Below are positions 1 through 7,355 of a DNA stretch of 32,707 nt, piece after piece (within the stretch, counting starts at the first letter, position 1; each line of letters starts with the position of its first letter). A model generated the notes under the pieces. That model did not search any database. It was not told the DNA's origin and saw only the letters and a list, made by a program, of their open reading frames with translations. The translations under genes were made by a program, and so were the position numbers. Source of the stretch: Rhizobacter sp. (GTDB lineage: Bacteria > Pseudomonadota > Gammaproteobacteria > Burkholderiales > Burkholderiaceae_C); NCBI GenBank assembly GCA_025355745.1, contig JANXZA010000219.1:1-32707 (forward strand), given 5' to 3'.

Positions 1-762
1 TCAATACGTCGCCCTTCCGCCCGACAGATCGAACACCGCGCCGGTGCTGAACGAGCATTCCTCGGACGCGAGCCAGGCGATCATCGCCGCGGCTTCGGTC
101 ACTTCGAGAAAGCGCGCCATCGGAATCTTGCTCAGCATGAAGTCGATGTGCTGCTGCGTCATCGAGGCGAACATCGCCGTCTTCGCCGCCGCCGGCGAGA
201 CCGCGTTGACCAGCACGCCCTTCGTCGCCAGTTCCTTCGCGAGCGATTTGGTCAGCGCGATCAGGCCGGCCTTCGAGGCGCTGTAGTGCGAGGCGTTCGG
301 GTTCCCTTCCTTGCCCGCCACCGAGGCGATGTTGACGATGCGGCCGTAGCCCTGCTTGACCATCTGCGGCACCACCGCACGGCAGGTCAGGTAGGGCGCG
401 ACCAGGTTCACCTCGATGACGCGGCGCCAGACCTCGGGCGCCAGTTCCCAGGTCGGCGCGTTGCCACCGGTGATGCCGGCGTTGTTGACCAGGATGTCAA
501 TGCGGCCATGGTCTCGCACCGCGTCGGCGGTGGCCGCCGCGATGTCGGCCTCCAGCGTCAGCTCGACGATCGCGGTGCTGATGACGCCGCCCTGCTTGAG
601 CTTGCGCAGCGCATCTTCGGCCTGCGCCAGCAGCGCCGCGTCGATGTCCCACAGCACCACGCCAGCGCCGGATTGCAGCATCCGTTCGGCCACGGCAAAG
701 CCGATCCCTTGCGCGCCACCGGTGATCACCGCCACGCGGCCGTTCAGATCGATCTGGTTCAT
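1..762 (-). CDS. SDR-family NAD(P)-dependent oxidoreductase
   Basis: This is a 253-residue classical short-chain dehydrogenase. It has the nucleotide-binding TGGAQGIG motif at residues 14-21, NNAG at 93-96, a catalytic Ser near 147, and the YSASK motif with Tyr160 and Lys164. The length is normal for the family and the stop codon is the first three bases of the window. The ATG at 762 overlaps the denD stop by four bases (ATGA), so translation is probably coupled and this is the last gene seen of the tetronate operon. Related SDRs in sugar-acid operons oxidise a hydroxyl of an aldonate or 2-keto-3-deoxy-aldonate. The exact substrate cannot be read from the sequence; a polyol, aldonate or L-rhamnonate-type intermediate are all possible. 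The family call is secure, the substrate is not. Confidence 0.9.
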   Translation of the reverse strand: MNQIDLNGRVAVITGGAQGIGFAVAERMLQSGAGVVLWDIDAALLAQAEDALRKLKQGGVISTAIVELTLEADIAAATADAVRDHGRIDILVNNAGITGGNAPTWELAPEVWRRVIEVNLVAPYLTCRAVVPQMVKQGYGRIVNIASVAGKEGNPNASHYSASKAGLIALTKSLAKELATKGVLVNAVSPAAAKTAMFASMTQQHIDFMLSKIPMARFLEVTEAAAMIAWLASEECSFSTGAVFDLSGGRATY

Positions 763-1778
763 CGTGACAACCCCTTCAAGGTCTGCTCGGCGTTCGGCGC
801 TGCGGCGCAGTCGTCGATGTACTGGCGGATGATCTCGGCGAAACCGCCATGCGCTGCCAGGCCGAGCCGCGCTGCGCGGTCGGCCGAGGCGCCGCCCGGC
901 CAGTTGGCGACGATGGCGGCGATTCGCTCGTCGCGCTCGAAGCGCACCCGCTCGCGCACCGCCGGGCCGGCGACCGCGGCGAGCGCGTCCAGCATGTCGG
1001 ACACCCGCACGTTCAAGGCCGGCAGGTTCATCGCGGTGCGGCCGTTGAAGGCCTCGCGGCTGGCCTCGAAAACCGCGATCAAGCCGTCGACCGTGCGCGT
1101 CGGCGACGACACCGGGTGCGACACGCTCGCGTCCACCGGGCAAACCGCCTCCATGCCCGCCAGCGGCTCGCGGATGATGCCGCTGAAGAACGACGAGGCC
1201 GCGCCGTTCGGCTTGCCCGGCCGCACCGTGACCGTCATCAGCCGCGCCGCACGGCCGTCGATGTAACCCTTGCGCGTGTAGTCGGCGACCAGGTGTTCGC
1301 AGATCAGCTTGTGCGTGCCGTACGACGTTTGCGGCGCGGGCAGGGTGGTGTCTGTCACGACGGCCGGCAGCGGCACGGAGGGATCGGGCCCGAACACCGC
1401 GACCGAGCTGGAGAACACGACGCGCGTCGCAGCGCCGCCGGCGTTGACGTTGAACCGCAGTGCGTCAAGCAGTGCGCGCGTGCTGTCGAGGTTGGAGCGC
1501 AGGCCGAGGTCGAAGTCGGCCTCGCACTCGCCCGACACCGCCGAGGCGAGGTGGAACACGCCGTCGAAGGGCTCGTCGCGCAGCGCCTCGGTGTGCATCA
1601 GCAGCGCGCCTGTGCGGGCCTCGACGCGCGCATCGGCGAGCAGGTCGGCGGGCGGCGGTGCGATGTCGGTCAGCACGACACGGGTGATGGCGCGGCCGGC
1701 GAGGGTGCCGCGTGCGAGCAGGGTGCGGGCGAGGCGCGCGCCGAGGAAGCCGCCGCCGCCGGTGATCAGTAATTTCAT
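759..1778 (-). CDS. denD: D-erythronate dehydrogenase (DenD)
   Basis: This 339-residue extended-SDR (epimerase/dehydratase fold) protein has the Rossmann motif GGGGFLG at residues 7-13, a Ser-rich strand near 123-126 and the catalytic pair Tyr153/Lys157 (YGTHK). In the known pathway DenD oxidises D-erythronate with NAD+ to 2-oxo-D-erythronate (2-oxo-tetronate), the substrate of OtnI. The assignment rests on family resemblance and on placement two bases after otnI in an operon that also holds otnC, otnK and ltnD. The stop overlaps the next SDR start (ATGA), which suggests translational coupling. A related UDP-sugar epimerase-like enzyme is the alternative, but the neighbours make DenD much more likely. 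Confidence 0.85.
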   Translation of the reverse strand: MKLLITGGGGFLGARLARTLLARGTLAGRAITRVVLTDIAPPPADLLADARVEARTGALLMHTEALRDEPFDGVFHLASAVSGECEADFDLGLRSNLDSTRALLDALRFNVNAGGAATRVVFSSSVAVFGPDPSVPLPAVVTDTTLPAPQTSYGTHKLICEHLVADYTRKGYIDGRAARLMTVTVRPGKPNGAASSFFSGIIREPLAGMEAVCPVDASVSHPVSSPTRTVDGLIAVFEASREAFNGRTAMNLPALNVRVSDMLDALAAVAGPAVRERVRFERDERIAAIVANWPGGASADRAARLGLAAHGGFAEIIRQYIDDCAAAPNAEQTLKGLSR

Positions 1779-1780
1779 GG

Positions 1781-2596
1781 TCAGGTTGCTCCTTTGAGTT
1801 GCCGCAAGTCGCGCAGCCAGCGCAGGCCGGCCGAAGTGCCGGCCGAAGTGGTGGCACGGGGCCGGTATTCGCAGCCGATGTGGCCGTCCCAGCCCAGCGC
1901 GTCGATCAGATCGAACAGGTAAGGGTAGTGCAGCTCACCGAGGTCGGGTTCGTGGCGGTCCGGCACGCCGGCAATTTGCAAGTGGCCGACGCGCCCGGTG
2001 GGCAGGTGCTGGCGCAGCTTTGTCGCCACATCGCCCTCGACGATCTGGCAGTGGTACAGGTCCATCTGCACCTTCAGGTTCGCGCTGCCGACCTCGACGA
2101 CGATCTCGTGCGCATCGTCCTGCCGGTTCAGCAGGTAGCCGGGAACGTCGCGCCGGTTGATCGGTTCGATCAGCAGGTCGACGCCGATGGACGCCGCTTC
2201 TCGCGCCGCCCAGGCGAGGTTCTCGACATACACAGCGCGCAACTCGCTGCGCTCAAACCCGGGCGCCATCAGCCCGGCCATCACATGAATGCGCGGGCAC
2301 TTCAATGCCAGCGCCCAGGGCAGGGCGTGGTCGGTGATGCTGCGGCGAAAGTCGTCCTGGCGGCCGGGCAAGCAGGCCAGGCCGCGCTCGCCGGATGCGG
2401 CGTTCCCGGGCGGCGCGTTGAACAGCACCTGCTGCAAGCCGTGCGCGGCCAGCCGCTGCGCGATCGCGTCGCGCGGATGCTCATAGGGGAACATGAACTC
2501 GACCGCGCCGAAGCCATCGGCCGCAGCCGCTTCGAAGCGGTCGAGGAAGGCGTGCTCGGCGTACAGCATCGACAGGTTGGCGGCGAAGCGCGGCAT
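1781..2596 (-). CDS. otnI: 2-oxo-tetronate isomerase (OtnI)
   Basis: This is a 271-residue hydroxypyruvate-isomerase-like TIM barrel of the xylose-isomerase/AP-endonuclease superfamily. Family-typical acidic and histidine residues are visible: Glu144 (LLIEPIN), Asp179 and His182 (QMDLYH) and Glu243 (GCEYRP). OtnI converts 2-oxo-tetronate to 3-oxo-tetronate, which OtnK then phosphorylates. The ATG at 2596 is chosen because it lies two bases after the otnC stop; an in-frame TTG at 2605 would overlap otnC. Hydroxypyruvate isomerase (Hyi) is the main alternative from sequence alone, but the flanking otnC and denD favour OtnI. Confidence 0.88.
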   Translation of the reverse strand: MPRFAANLSMLYAEHAFLDRFEAAAADGFGAVEFMFPYEHPRDAIAQRLAAHGLQQVLFNAPPGNAASGERGLACLPGRQDDFRRSITDHALPWALALKCPRIHVMAGLMAPGFERSELRAVYVENLAWAAREAASIGVDLLIEPINRRDVPGYLLNRQDDAHEIVVEVGSANLKVQMDLYHCQIVEGDVATKLRQHLPTGRVGHLQIAGVPDRHEPDLGELHYPYLFDLIDALGWDGHIGCEYRPRATTSAGTSAGLRWLRDLRQLKGAT

Positions 2597-2598
2597 GG

Positions 2599-3276
2599 CT
2601 ACCAACGAACGCCGAAGGCGCTGCGAAGTTCATCGGTCTGGGCGCTCGACAACGGCGCGGCCTGGCGGCCGCTGAGCAGCCACAGGCGGGCGGTTTCCTC
2701 CAGCTCTTCGAGGGCTGCCATCGCGGCCGCCGGCGACTCGTGCCAGACGTTCGGGCCCAGCCGCTCCAGCATCACCGCGCGGATCGGTGCCCCCACGGCG
2801 CGGGCCGATTCGATCAGGGCCGTCACGGCCGGCGCCAGGGCCGGGTCGCCGGGCCGGTGGTAGGGAACCAGCGGCACGCGGCCGACCTTCATCACGAAGT
2901 ACGGCGTGAGCGGTGGCAGGATGGCATCGGTGCGCCACACGCCGGCCAACGTCAGCGCCACCAGATGCGTGCTGTGGGTGTGGATCACGCACTGAGCCAG
3001 TGATTCGGCGGCGTAGATGGCGCGGTGCAGCTCGAGGGTCTTGCTGGCGCGCGGGCCGGTGGGCGTGGCGTCTTGCGCGTTTGAATCAGCGGGCGCGTGG
3101 GCCAGTTGATCGGGTTCCAGAAAGCCCAGAACTGCGTCGGTCGGCGTGATCAGAAAGCCTTGCGCGTCGGGCAGCCGCACGCTGATGTTGCCGGCGCTGG
3201 CGTGCACCAGGCCGCGCTCGAACAACGAGCGGCCGATGCGACAGATTTCGCGGCGCTGGGTGTCGAAGGGGGTCAT
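2599..3276 (-). CDS. otnC: 3-oxo-tetronate 4-phosphate decarboxylase (OtnC), class II aldolase family
   Basis: This 225-residue class II aldolase/adducin-family protein would decarboxylate 3-oxo-tetronate 4-phosphate to dihydroxyacetone phosphate and CO2. Visible features are the AGNISVR phosphate-binding segment (28-34), Glu82 in the catalytic position (ELHRAIY), zinc ligands His99 and His101 (IHTHSTH), the YHRPGD segment and the terminal EELEETARL helix. An oddity is that the third zinc ligand, normally the His of an NHGP-type motif, is replaced: the matching segment reads ERLGP, with Leu173 encoded at 2758-2760. The ATG at 3276 gives the usual family length; an in-frame GTG at 3333 would start inside the stem-loop that follows the toxin gene. 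No strong Shine-Dalgarno sequence is seen. Confidence 0.85.
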   Translation of the reverse strand: MTPFDTQRREICRIGRSLFERGLVHASAGNISVRLPDAQGFLITPTDAVLGFLEPDQLAHAPADSNAQDATPTGPRASKTLELHRAIYAAESLAQCVIHTHSTHLVALTLAGVWRTDAILPPLTPYFVMKVGRVPLVPYHRPGDPALAPAVTALIESARAVGAPIRAVMLERLGPNVWHESPAAAMAALEELEETARLWLLSGRQAAPLSSAQTDELRSAFGVRW

Positions 3277-3305
3277 GGTGGGTATCTCATTGAGTGCGCT
3301 GTCGA

Positions 3306-3355
3306 AAGTTGGCTCGCTGCTTTTGCCGCTCACTTCGGCAGCAGTTCGCCAACTT
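3306..3355. other. Long interrupted stem-loop between toxin gene and otnC
   Basis: The outer arms AAGTTGGC (3306-3313) and GCCAACTT (3348-3355) are perfectly complementary. Inside them CTGCT (3317-3321) pairs with AGCAG (3340-3344), and CCG (3326-3328) with CGG (3336-3338), leaving a 7-base loop. The structure touches the toxin stop codon and lies 29 bases before the otnC start. There is no clear U-tract, so an mRNA processing or attenuation element is as likely as a terminator. Confidence 0.6.
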
Positions 3356-3624
3356 CAAATCGATTTGAGAAGTGCTTCGCACTGCGGATGCGGGCCGACC
3401 CAGAACCAGACCACCGTGCCTGCTTCAAGGATGCCCACTGCCCGCCAGTCGAGATCGACCCGAACAGAGTAGATCGGCAGGCGTTGATGTACTTTCTTGA
3501 AGCGCAGGGACGGGTGCGCAGGGTTCAAAGTCCGCAAGCGGTATGTGGCCCGGATTCGAGCTTGGCGCTCCGGGCTGGGCGCAGCCAACAGCAACCGAAA
3601 CTTTTCGGTCGTCCGTGACTTCAC
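3355..3624 (-). CDS. RelE/ParE-like toxin of a type II toxin-antitoxin pair
   Basis: This 89-residue basic protein has the size and end-pattern of the RelE/ParE superfamily: an N-terminal helix, a central RFKKVH...IYSVRVDLDWRAVGIL strand region and a C-terminal VVWFWVGPH strand. Family members are mRNA interferases or gyrase inhibitors; the sequence alone does not say which. The gene starts with GTG at 3624, overlapping the upstream antitoxin stop by four bases (GTGA), the usual coupling for such pairs. It sits inside the tetronate operon between otnK and otnC, which argues for an acquired cassette. The alternative is a degenerate module with no toxic activity. Confidence 0.8.
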   Translation of the reverse strand: MKSRTTEKFRLLLAAPSPERQARIRATYRLRTLNPAHPSLRFKKVHQRLPIYSVRVDLDWRAVGILEAGTVVWFWVGPHPQCEALLKSI

Positions 3625-3836
3625 AGCAAGTCGTCGAGAGGTTCGGCCTTGCCCGCCTTGAACTCGGCAAGTGCCTCAGCGGCCAGGGCTTCCAGTACGT
3701 GTCCCGAGCCGGAAAATGACCGCGACCACCGCGCCTCAGAGTCAATTTCGTCGACCAGGATGGCGGCAAGAGCGTCTTGCTCAGCGGCGGGGAGCTTCTC
3801 GGCCTTTGCGACGGCTGAAATGAGCGCGTGGGTCAT
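3621..3836 (-). CDS. Antitoxin partner of the RelE/ParE-like toxin
   Basis: This is a small acidic, alanine-rich, mostly helical protein of 71 residues. The segment LPAAEQDALAAILVDEIDSEARW followed by a C-terminal LAEFKAGKAEPLDDL tail is typical of a family of short antitoxins that are encoded just upstream of ParE-like toxins and bind them through the C-terminal tail. The ATG at 3836 has a GAGGCC stretch 9-14 bases upstream. The four-base overlap with the toxin gene supports a functional pair. There is no obvious DNA-binding motif, so autoregulation cannot be claimed from sequence. Confidence 0.78.
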   Translation of the reverse strand: MTHALISAVAKAEKLPAAEQDALAAILVDEIDSEARWSRSFSGSGHVLEALAAEALAEFKAGKAEPLDDLL

Positions 3837-3867
3837 CTTGTGGGCCTCGTCAACAGAACACATTGAT

Positions 3868-3896
3868 TTTATCGCTCGCCACATTGGCAATGCGAA
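3868..3896 (-). promoter_or_regulatory. Candidate sigma-70 promoter for the toxin-antitoxin module
   Basis: On the minus strand TTCGCA (3891-3896) is followed after exactly 17 bases by GATAAA (3868-3873), about 32 bases before the antitoxin ATG. Each hexamer matches consensus at four of six positions. The 177-base gap between otnK and the antitoxin is otherwise featureless apart from a short GC hairpin at 3900-3918. A private promoter would let the module and the genes behind it be expressed without the tetronate regulator. Confidence 0.35.
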
Positions 3897-4013
3897 GGCG
3901 CGGCGGTTCGGTCGCCGCCTCAACCCGCTTCGCCTTCCGCCCACTCATGCCCCGAGTGACCACCGAATCTCGGCAGCGCATCGTTGATGTCGCTCCGGCG
4001 TCGGCTCGCAGGT

Positions 4014-5336
4014 TCATCGGTGCACCTCCAGCCGCAAGGCCTCGTCGAAAAAGTCCGGCCCGCCGAAGTTGCCTGACTTGAGTGCCAGGTGCAGCGGTGA
4101 ATCGTGCGGCCCGTCTTCGGCCTGCGTCCACGGCACACCGGGGCAGATGGCCGGGCCGATGCGCAGCCGCGTCACGCCGAGCGCCTGCACGACGGCCCCG
4201 GCGGTTTCGCCGCCGGCCACCACCAGGCGCCGCAGCCCTTGCGCGACCAGGCCCTGCGCGATCTGCGCGAAGCAGGCTTCGACCAGCGCGCCTGACGGCA
4301 GCGTGCCGAGTTCGCGCTGCACGGCGTTCAGTTCCTCGGCAGGCGCGGTGGCGCTGATCAACACGGCTTGATCCGGCTGACTTGCCTGATCCGCCCCGCG
4401 CGTTTGCTGCGCCTGTGCCCACGTCAGCGCCTCGGCGGCCACCGGCTCGCCACGCGCCAGCGCGCGCGGGTCGATCGTGAACGCGGGCCGGCCCGATGTA
4501 CGCCAGCGCTGCACCTGCGCGTTCGTCGCAAGCGAGCACGAGCCGGCGAGCACGGCGCCAACGCCGCTGGCCGGGTCGAGTGACGCCGCGCCCGCATCCG
4601 GCACCAGCCATCCACGCTGGGCATACACCTCCGGCAGCCCCAGCGCCAGGCCCGAGCCTGCGGTCAGCAACGGCAAGTCGGCGCAGGCGGCGGCGAGCGT
4701 GCACAGGTCGTCGTTGGTGATCGCATCGGCGATGGCGATGGCGACGCCTTGCGCGCGCAGTTGGTCGAAGTGCGCCTGCACCGCCTGCACCGCGTGTAAT
4801 TTCGTTAGCCCTTGCGCGACCCCATCGCGGCGCAGCAGCCCGACGCGCCGCGTGCACTGCGCCTGCAGCACGCGCACGAGGTTGGCGTCGGTCATCGGTG
4901 TCAACGGGTGCTGGCGCATACCCGAATCGCTGAGCAGTTGATCGCCGACGAACAGGTGGCCGCGGTACACGGTGCGGCCGTTTTCGGGGAAGGCCGGGCA
5001 AGCGATCGTGAAGCCCGTGCCGAGCGCGTCCATCAAGGCTTCGGTGACCGGGCCGATGTTGCCGGCGGGCGTGGAGTCGAAGGTCGAACAGTATTTGAAC
5101 AGGCACTGGCGCATACCGGCGGCTTGCAGCCAGCGCAGCGCGGCGAGCGATTCGCGCACTGCATCAGGGACCGGCACGGTCCGGGTCTTGAGCGCAATCA
5201 CGACGGCATCGGCGGCCACCGTTACGCCGGGGTCTGGTACGCCGATCAGCAGCACCGTGCGCATGCCGGCGCGCACCAGCATGCTGGCGATGTCGGTGGC
5301 GCCGGTGAAGTCGTCGGCGATGACGCCCAGAATCAC
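4014..5336 (-). CDS. otnK: 3-oxo-tetronate kinase (OtnK, DUF1537 family)
   Basis: This 440-residue four-carbon acid sugar kinase has the N-terminal substrate-binding motif IADDFTGATD (6-15), the family hallmark segment MRQHPLTPMTD, and a C-terminal nucleotide-binding segment containing VAGGETAGAV. OtnK phosphorylates 3-oxo-tetronate with ATP to 3-oxo-tetronate 4-phosphate, the OtnC substrate. The start is a GTG at 5336, inferred because the protein must begin with ILGVIADDF to match family N-termini and because this codon overlaps the ltnD stop (GTGA). The frame is open further upstream, but that part is the shadow of ltnD. It is separated from otnC by the toxin-antitoxin insertion. Function is well supported by motifs and neighbours. 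Confidence 0.92.
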   Translation of the reverse strand: MILGVIADDFTGATDIASMLVRAGMRTVLLIGVPDPGVTVAADAVVIALKTRTVPVPDAVRESLAALRWLQAAGMRQCLFKYCSTFDSTPAGNIGPVTEALMDALGTGFTIACPAFPENGRTVYRGHLFVGDQLLSDSGMRQHPLTPMTDANLVRVLQAQCTRRVGLLRRDGVAQGLTKLHAVQAVQAHFDQLRAQGVAIAIADAITNDDLCTLAAACADLPLLTAGSGLALGLPEVYAQRGWLVPDAGAASLDPASGVGAVLAGSCSLATNAQVQRWRTSGRPAFTIDPRALARGEPVAAEALTWAQAQQTRGADQASQPDQAVLISATAPAEELNAVQRELGTLPSGALVEACFAQIAQGLVAQGLRRLVVAGGETAGAVVQALGVTRLRIGPAICPGVPWTQAEDGPHDSPLHLALKSGNFGGPDFFDEALRLEVHR

Positions 5337-6337
5337 GATGTCCCCGCAGGCCCGGGCAACTCGAGCCCTGCCAGCGCCGCATAGAACTTGATCACCGCCG
5401 AGTCGTCCTCCGCACCGTGCCCAGCGGCCGCAGTCGCCAGGTACAACTGATGTGCCGCCGCAGCCAGCGGCAACGGGAACGACAGCTTGCGCGCTGCGTC
5501 GAGCACGATGCCCAGGTCCTTCACGAACACGTTCACCGCCGACAGCGGCGTGTAGTCGCCGGCCAGGATGTGCGGCACCCGGTTCTGGAACATCCAGCTC
5601 ATGCCGGCCGAGTTGCAGATCACCTCGTACAGCGCCTGCGGATCGGCCCCGGCGCGCAGGCCCAGCGCCATCGCCTCGCAGGCGGCGGCGATGTGGATGC
5701 CGGCCAGGTGCTGGTTCACCATCTTCACCGTCGAGCCGATGCCGGGCCGCTCGCTTAGTCGGTACACGGTGCCGGCGATGGCGTCGAGCAGCGCACCGGC
5801 CGCGGCAAAGGCTTCGGGTGCGCCCGAGGCCATCACCGTCATCTGGCCCGCAGCCGCCTTCACCGCGCCGCCCGAAACCGGCGCGTCGATCAGCCACAGG
5901 CCGCGTTCGGCAAGGCGTTCGGCCCAGGCCGGCGGCAGGGTCGGGTCGACGGTGGCCGAGGCGATCACGACCGCGCCGCGGCGCAGCGTCGTGGCCAGGC
6001 CGTCGGCGCCGAACAGCACGGTCTCGGTCTGCGCCGCGTTGACGACCAGCACCAGCACCGCGTCGCACTGCGCGCCGAGTTCGGCCAGCGTCTCAGTGGC
6101 GCGGCCGCCGGCGGCGACGAAGCGTTCGCGCGCCTCGGCGCGGGTGTCCAGGCCGATGGTGGGAACGCCGTTGCGCAGCGCCGTCACGGCCGCGCCGAAG
6201 CCCATCGACCCGAGGCCGACGACGCCCAGCACCTTGGCCGGTGCCTTGATCGGGCGCCTGCCTTTGCTCTGGATCTTGCTCTGGACCTTGCTCTGGACCT
6301 TGCCCTGGACCTTGTCTTTGACATCGACTGGTTTCAT
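5333..6337 (-). CDS. ltnD: L-threonate dehydrogenase (LtnD), beta-hydroxyacid dehydrogenase family
   Basis: This 334-residue protein of the 3-hydroxyisobutyrate/6-phosphogluconate dehydrogenase family has the Rossmann motif GLGSMG at 41-46, the substrate-binding APVSGG at 152-157 and the catalytic Lys205/Asn208 (KMVNQH). In the OtnK pathway LtnD oxidises L-threonate at C2 with NAD+, giving the 2-oxo acid used by OtnI. The domain proper starts only near residue 36. Before it lies a lysine/glutamine-rich leader made of a repeated KVQS-type tetrapeptide encoded by a 12-bp tandem repeat, which is unusual for the family. The ATG at 6337 overlaps the regulator stop (ATGA). A later start is possible but no in-frame ATG exists within the leader. 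Confidence 0.88.
   Translation of the reverse strand: MKPVDVKDKVQGKVQSKVQSKIQSKGRRPIKAPAKVLGVVGLGSMGFGAAVTALRNGVPTIGLDTRAEARERFVAAGGRATETLAELGAQCDAVLVLVVNAAQTETVLFGADGLATTLRRGAVVIASATVDPTLPPAWAERLAERGLWLIDAPVSGGAVKAAAGQMTVMASGAPEAFAAAGALLDAIAGTVYRLSERPGIGSTVKMVNQHLAGIHIAAACEAMALGLRAGADPQALYEVICNSAGMSWMFQNRVPHILAGDYTPLSAVNVFVKDLGIVLDAARKLSFPLPLAAAAHQLYLATAAAGHGAEDDSAVIKFYAALAGLELPGPAGTS
6263..6322. repeat. Five 12-bp tandem repeats within ltnD
   Basis: Five consecutive 12-base units resembling CTTGCTCTGGAC occupy 6263-6274, 6275-6286, 6287-6298, 6299-6310 and 6311-6322. The second and third are identical and the others differ by one to three bases. On the coding strand they produce a K-x-Q-x tetrapeptide array near the LtnD N-terminus. 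Because the unit is a multiple of three, copy number could change by slippage without breaking the frame. Confidence 0.9.
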
Positions 6338-7182
6338 CGTCCACTCCGCTTCTCGGCCGCCATGCCCGGAGCGCCTGAAATCACCCCGCCTTCGACCAGC
6401 CGACGTTCGCTCTGAATCATGTGTTCGCGGGCCCGTTGGCGCGCGGCCACTGGGTCGCGCGCCGCGATGGCGCCCACGATGGCCGCGTGCTCGACGCGCA
6501 CCGCGTCCATGAAGTCGTGGCGCCGCGCCTCGTTGCCGCGCGTGATGCGCATGCCTTCGCGCAGGTACTGCTCGAGGAAGCCGAGCAAGAGGCGGAACTG
6601 CGGGTTGCCGGTGGCCTCGCCGATGCTGCGGTGAAAGGCCAGGTCTTCGGCCACGCCATCGTCGCCGGCGGCGGCCGCCACGTCGATGGCCTTCAGCGTG
6701 CGCCGCATTGCCGCCACCTGTGCGCGGCTGGCGCGCTCGGCCGCGAGCGCGGCAATCTCGGCCTCGAGCACGCGCCGCACCTCGACGACGTGGACGACGG
6801 CCTGCACCGAGCCGAGCACCGCCGGGTCGAACGCCAGCGGCCGGTGCGCCGGTAGCGGCGCGACGTACACCCCCGAACCCTGGCGCGAGACGACGAGCTG
6901 GCGCGACTTGAGCTGGTGCACCGCCTCGCGCACTACGGTGCGCGAGACGCCGTGCGCGGCGGCGAGTTGCAGTTCGGTCGGCAGACGGTCGCCGGGGCTG
7001 AGCGCACCCGATTCGATGCGCGCGCCGAGCAGCACGGCGAGCCGGTCCGACAGGCGTTCGGTGACCAGGCGCGGCTGCGCAGCCGTGGCCGCGGCCGGCG
7101 GGCCGGCAGGTGGATTGGCGCGCCCGGCCGCTCGACGCAGTGCGGGGCTGGCCGGGGTTGCGGCGACGTTCGATCGTGGCAT
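6334..7182 (-). CDS. FadR-type GntR-family transcriptional regulator
   Basis: This 282-residue regulator has a winged helix-turn-helix in about residues 42-108 (RLSDRL...GDRLPTELQLAAAHGVSRTVVREAVHQL...GSGVYV) and a C-terminal all-helical FCD ligand domain with the metal-binding pattern D..AFHRSI, VEHAAI and REHM. FCD regulators usually bind a carboxylate effector, so a tetronate or pathway intermediate is the likely ligand. It is first in the tetronate operon, overlaps ltnD by ATGA and is divergent from the ABC importer, so it probably controls both. The first 40 residues are Ala/Pro-rich and poorly conserved, so the true start could lie later than the ATG at 7182. An upstream TTG at 7203 is less likely. 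Confidence 0.9.
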   Translation of the reverse strand: MPRSNVAATPASPALRRAAGRANPPAGPPAAATAAQPRLVTERLSDRLAVLLGARIESGALSPGDRLPTELQLAAAHGVSRTVVREAVHQLKSRQLVVSRQGSGVYVAPLPAHRPLAFDPAVLGSVQAVVHVVEVRRVLEAEIAALAAERASRAQVAAMRRTLKAIDVAAAAGDDGVAEDLAFHRSIGEATGNPQFRLLLGFLEQYLREGMRITRGNEARRHDFMDAVRVEHAAIVGAIAARDPVAARQRAREHMIQSERRLVEGGVISGAPGMAAEKRSGR

Positions 7183-7199
7183 GATGATCAGGTCATCAT
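7181..7199. promoter_or_regulatory. Perfect inverted repeat, candidate operator of the GntR regulator
   Basis: ATGATGA (7181-7187) and TCATCAT (7193-7199) form a perfect 7-base inverted repeat around a 5-base spacer. It overlaps the regulator start codon and a TATGAT hexamer (7195-7200, minus strand) that could be its -10 box. Binding here would block the regulator's own operon. It lies 157 bases from the divergent importer gene, so control of that side would need a further site. No second copy of the motif was seen in the window. Confidence 0.5.
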
Positions 7200-7355
7200 A
7201 CAAATCCGACGCATGCTGAATCTAACGGTTTGCCCTGATGGCGGGCTTGGATGGCAATGCCGATACTCTGCCGGCGGCAAACGACGCACTTCAAGCGACG
7301 GGAGCCCGCCGGGCCGCAAGGCCGAACCCGCAAGCAATCCTCAGGATTCCACCGC

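Noticed and set aside
3850-5106. 418-codon minus-strand frame overlapping otnK
   Set aside because: It is an arginine-rich out-of-frame reading of otnK and the gap behind it; otnK has the motifs.
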